DNA from: an uncultured Pseudomonadota bacterium
GTDB lineage: Bacteria; Pseudomonadota; Gammaproteobacteria; Steroidobacterales; Steroidobacteraceae
Length of the DNA stretch: 5,721 nucleotides
Reading direction: 5' to 3'
NCBI GenBank assembly: GCA_903890265.1
Contig: CAITAM010000232.1
Coordinates: forward strand, 1-5,721
Part shown: positions 5,509 to 5,721 of the stretch, one piece after another
How positions within the stretch are numbered: the first letter of the stretch is position 1
Layout of the letters: each line of letters opens with the position of its first letter
Program-made: the position numbers and the translations under genes
The notes under the pieces: model-generated
Databases searched by the model: none
Told to the model about the DNA's origin: nothing
The model's input: only the letters and a program-made list of their open reading frames with translations

Positions 5509-5721
5509 GGCTGCCACTCGCGCCAGCCCTGCAGCAGCGGGAAGTAGAGACCGAGCCTGACCGGGTGGCCGGGGTCGTACGCCCGCATCAGCCGGCCGTA
5601 GCGCTCGAGCTGCGCGCGGTAGCGCTCGACCTCGGCGTCGAGGAACTCGTCCCGTCCCGCGCCCTCGTGCGTGCTCGTCTTGTAGTCGATCACCCAGCGC
5701 ACGCCGTCCCGGTCCACGAAC
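5502..5721 (-). CDS. UvrD/RecB/AddA-like helicase-nuclease, C-terminal end of the PD-(D/E)XK nuclease domain (partial)
   Basis: The minus-strand frame is open from the window edge and ends at TGA (5504-5502); the visible 72 complete codons begin F-V-D-R-D-G. The segment 'GVRWVIDYKTSTHEG' is the (D/E)xK catalytic strand of the RecB/AddA nuclease family, with D at 5687-5685 and K at 5681-5679. It is followed by 'FLDAEVERYRAQLERYGRLM', which contains the QxxxY motif (Q at 5612-5610, Y at 5600-5598) typical of this nuclease clade. The ending 'VRLGLYFPLLQGWREW' is the form I associate with proteobacterial UvrD-family exonuclease V beta-like proteins. Such enzymes resect double-strand breaks with an AddB-like partner for recombination repair. 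The GTG at 5717 is not a start, since the frame continues beyond it. The helicase part and the first nuclease motif lie outside the window. The gene is convergent to, and functionally unrelated to, the pilus operon. Whether it is AddA or another UvrD/RecB relative cannot be decided from this fragment. Confidence 0.85.
   Translation of the reverse strand, partial: FVDRDGVRWVIDYKTSTHEGAGRDEFLDAEVERYRAQLERYGRLMRAYDPGHPVRLGLYFPLLQGWREWQPA

Overview
This GC-rich window (third codon positions are strongly G/C throughout) carries the distal end of a type IV pilus minor-pilin operon on the + strand. The last few dozen codons of a convergent DNA-repair gene lie on the - strand. The order pilW-pilX-(small secreted protein)-pilY1-pilE matches the gammaproteobacterial pilV/W/X/Y1/E arrangement. 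Together with an AddA/RecB-like nuclease end, this suggests a high-GC gammaproteobacterium, perhaps of the Xanthomonadales/Nevskiales type. That placement is inferred from gene order and composition; the window contains no taxonomic marker.

Layout: 1-417 is the C-terminal 138 residues of a PilW-like minor pilin, with the 5' end outside the window. 420-935 (or from 411) is a PilX-like minor pilin overlapping or abutting pilW. 954-1352 is a 132-residue exported protein with one CxxC motif that I do not recognise. 1382-4984 is a 1200-residue PilY1: signal peptide, von Willebrand A (MIDAS) domain, C-terminal beta-propeller with two EF-hand-like calcium loops, and a cysteine-rich tail. 4974-5462 is a PilE-type pilin with a class III prepilin signal, translationally overlapping pilY1. 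5463-5501 is a short convergent gap with no convincing terminator. 5502-5721 (-) is the end of a UvrD/RecB/AddA-like helicase-nuclease.

The + strand genes are tightly packed (gaps of 2, 18, 29 and -11 nt), with no room for internal promoters of normal size, so they are probably one transcript whose promoter lies upstream of the window. By family knowledge, PilW, PilX and PilE are inner-membrane prepilins cleaved by PilD. With PilV/FimU-type pilins they form the tip/priming complex that carries PilY1, a calcium-dependent adhesin and mechanosensor. The unknown small exported protein sits inside this set and is the main novelty candidate. Otherwise the region is an ordinary pilus operon, and I see no mobile element, CRISPR array or RNA gene.
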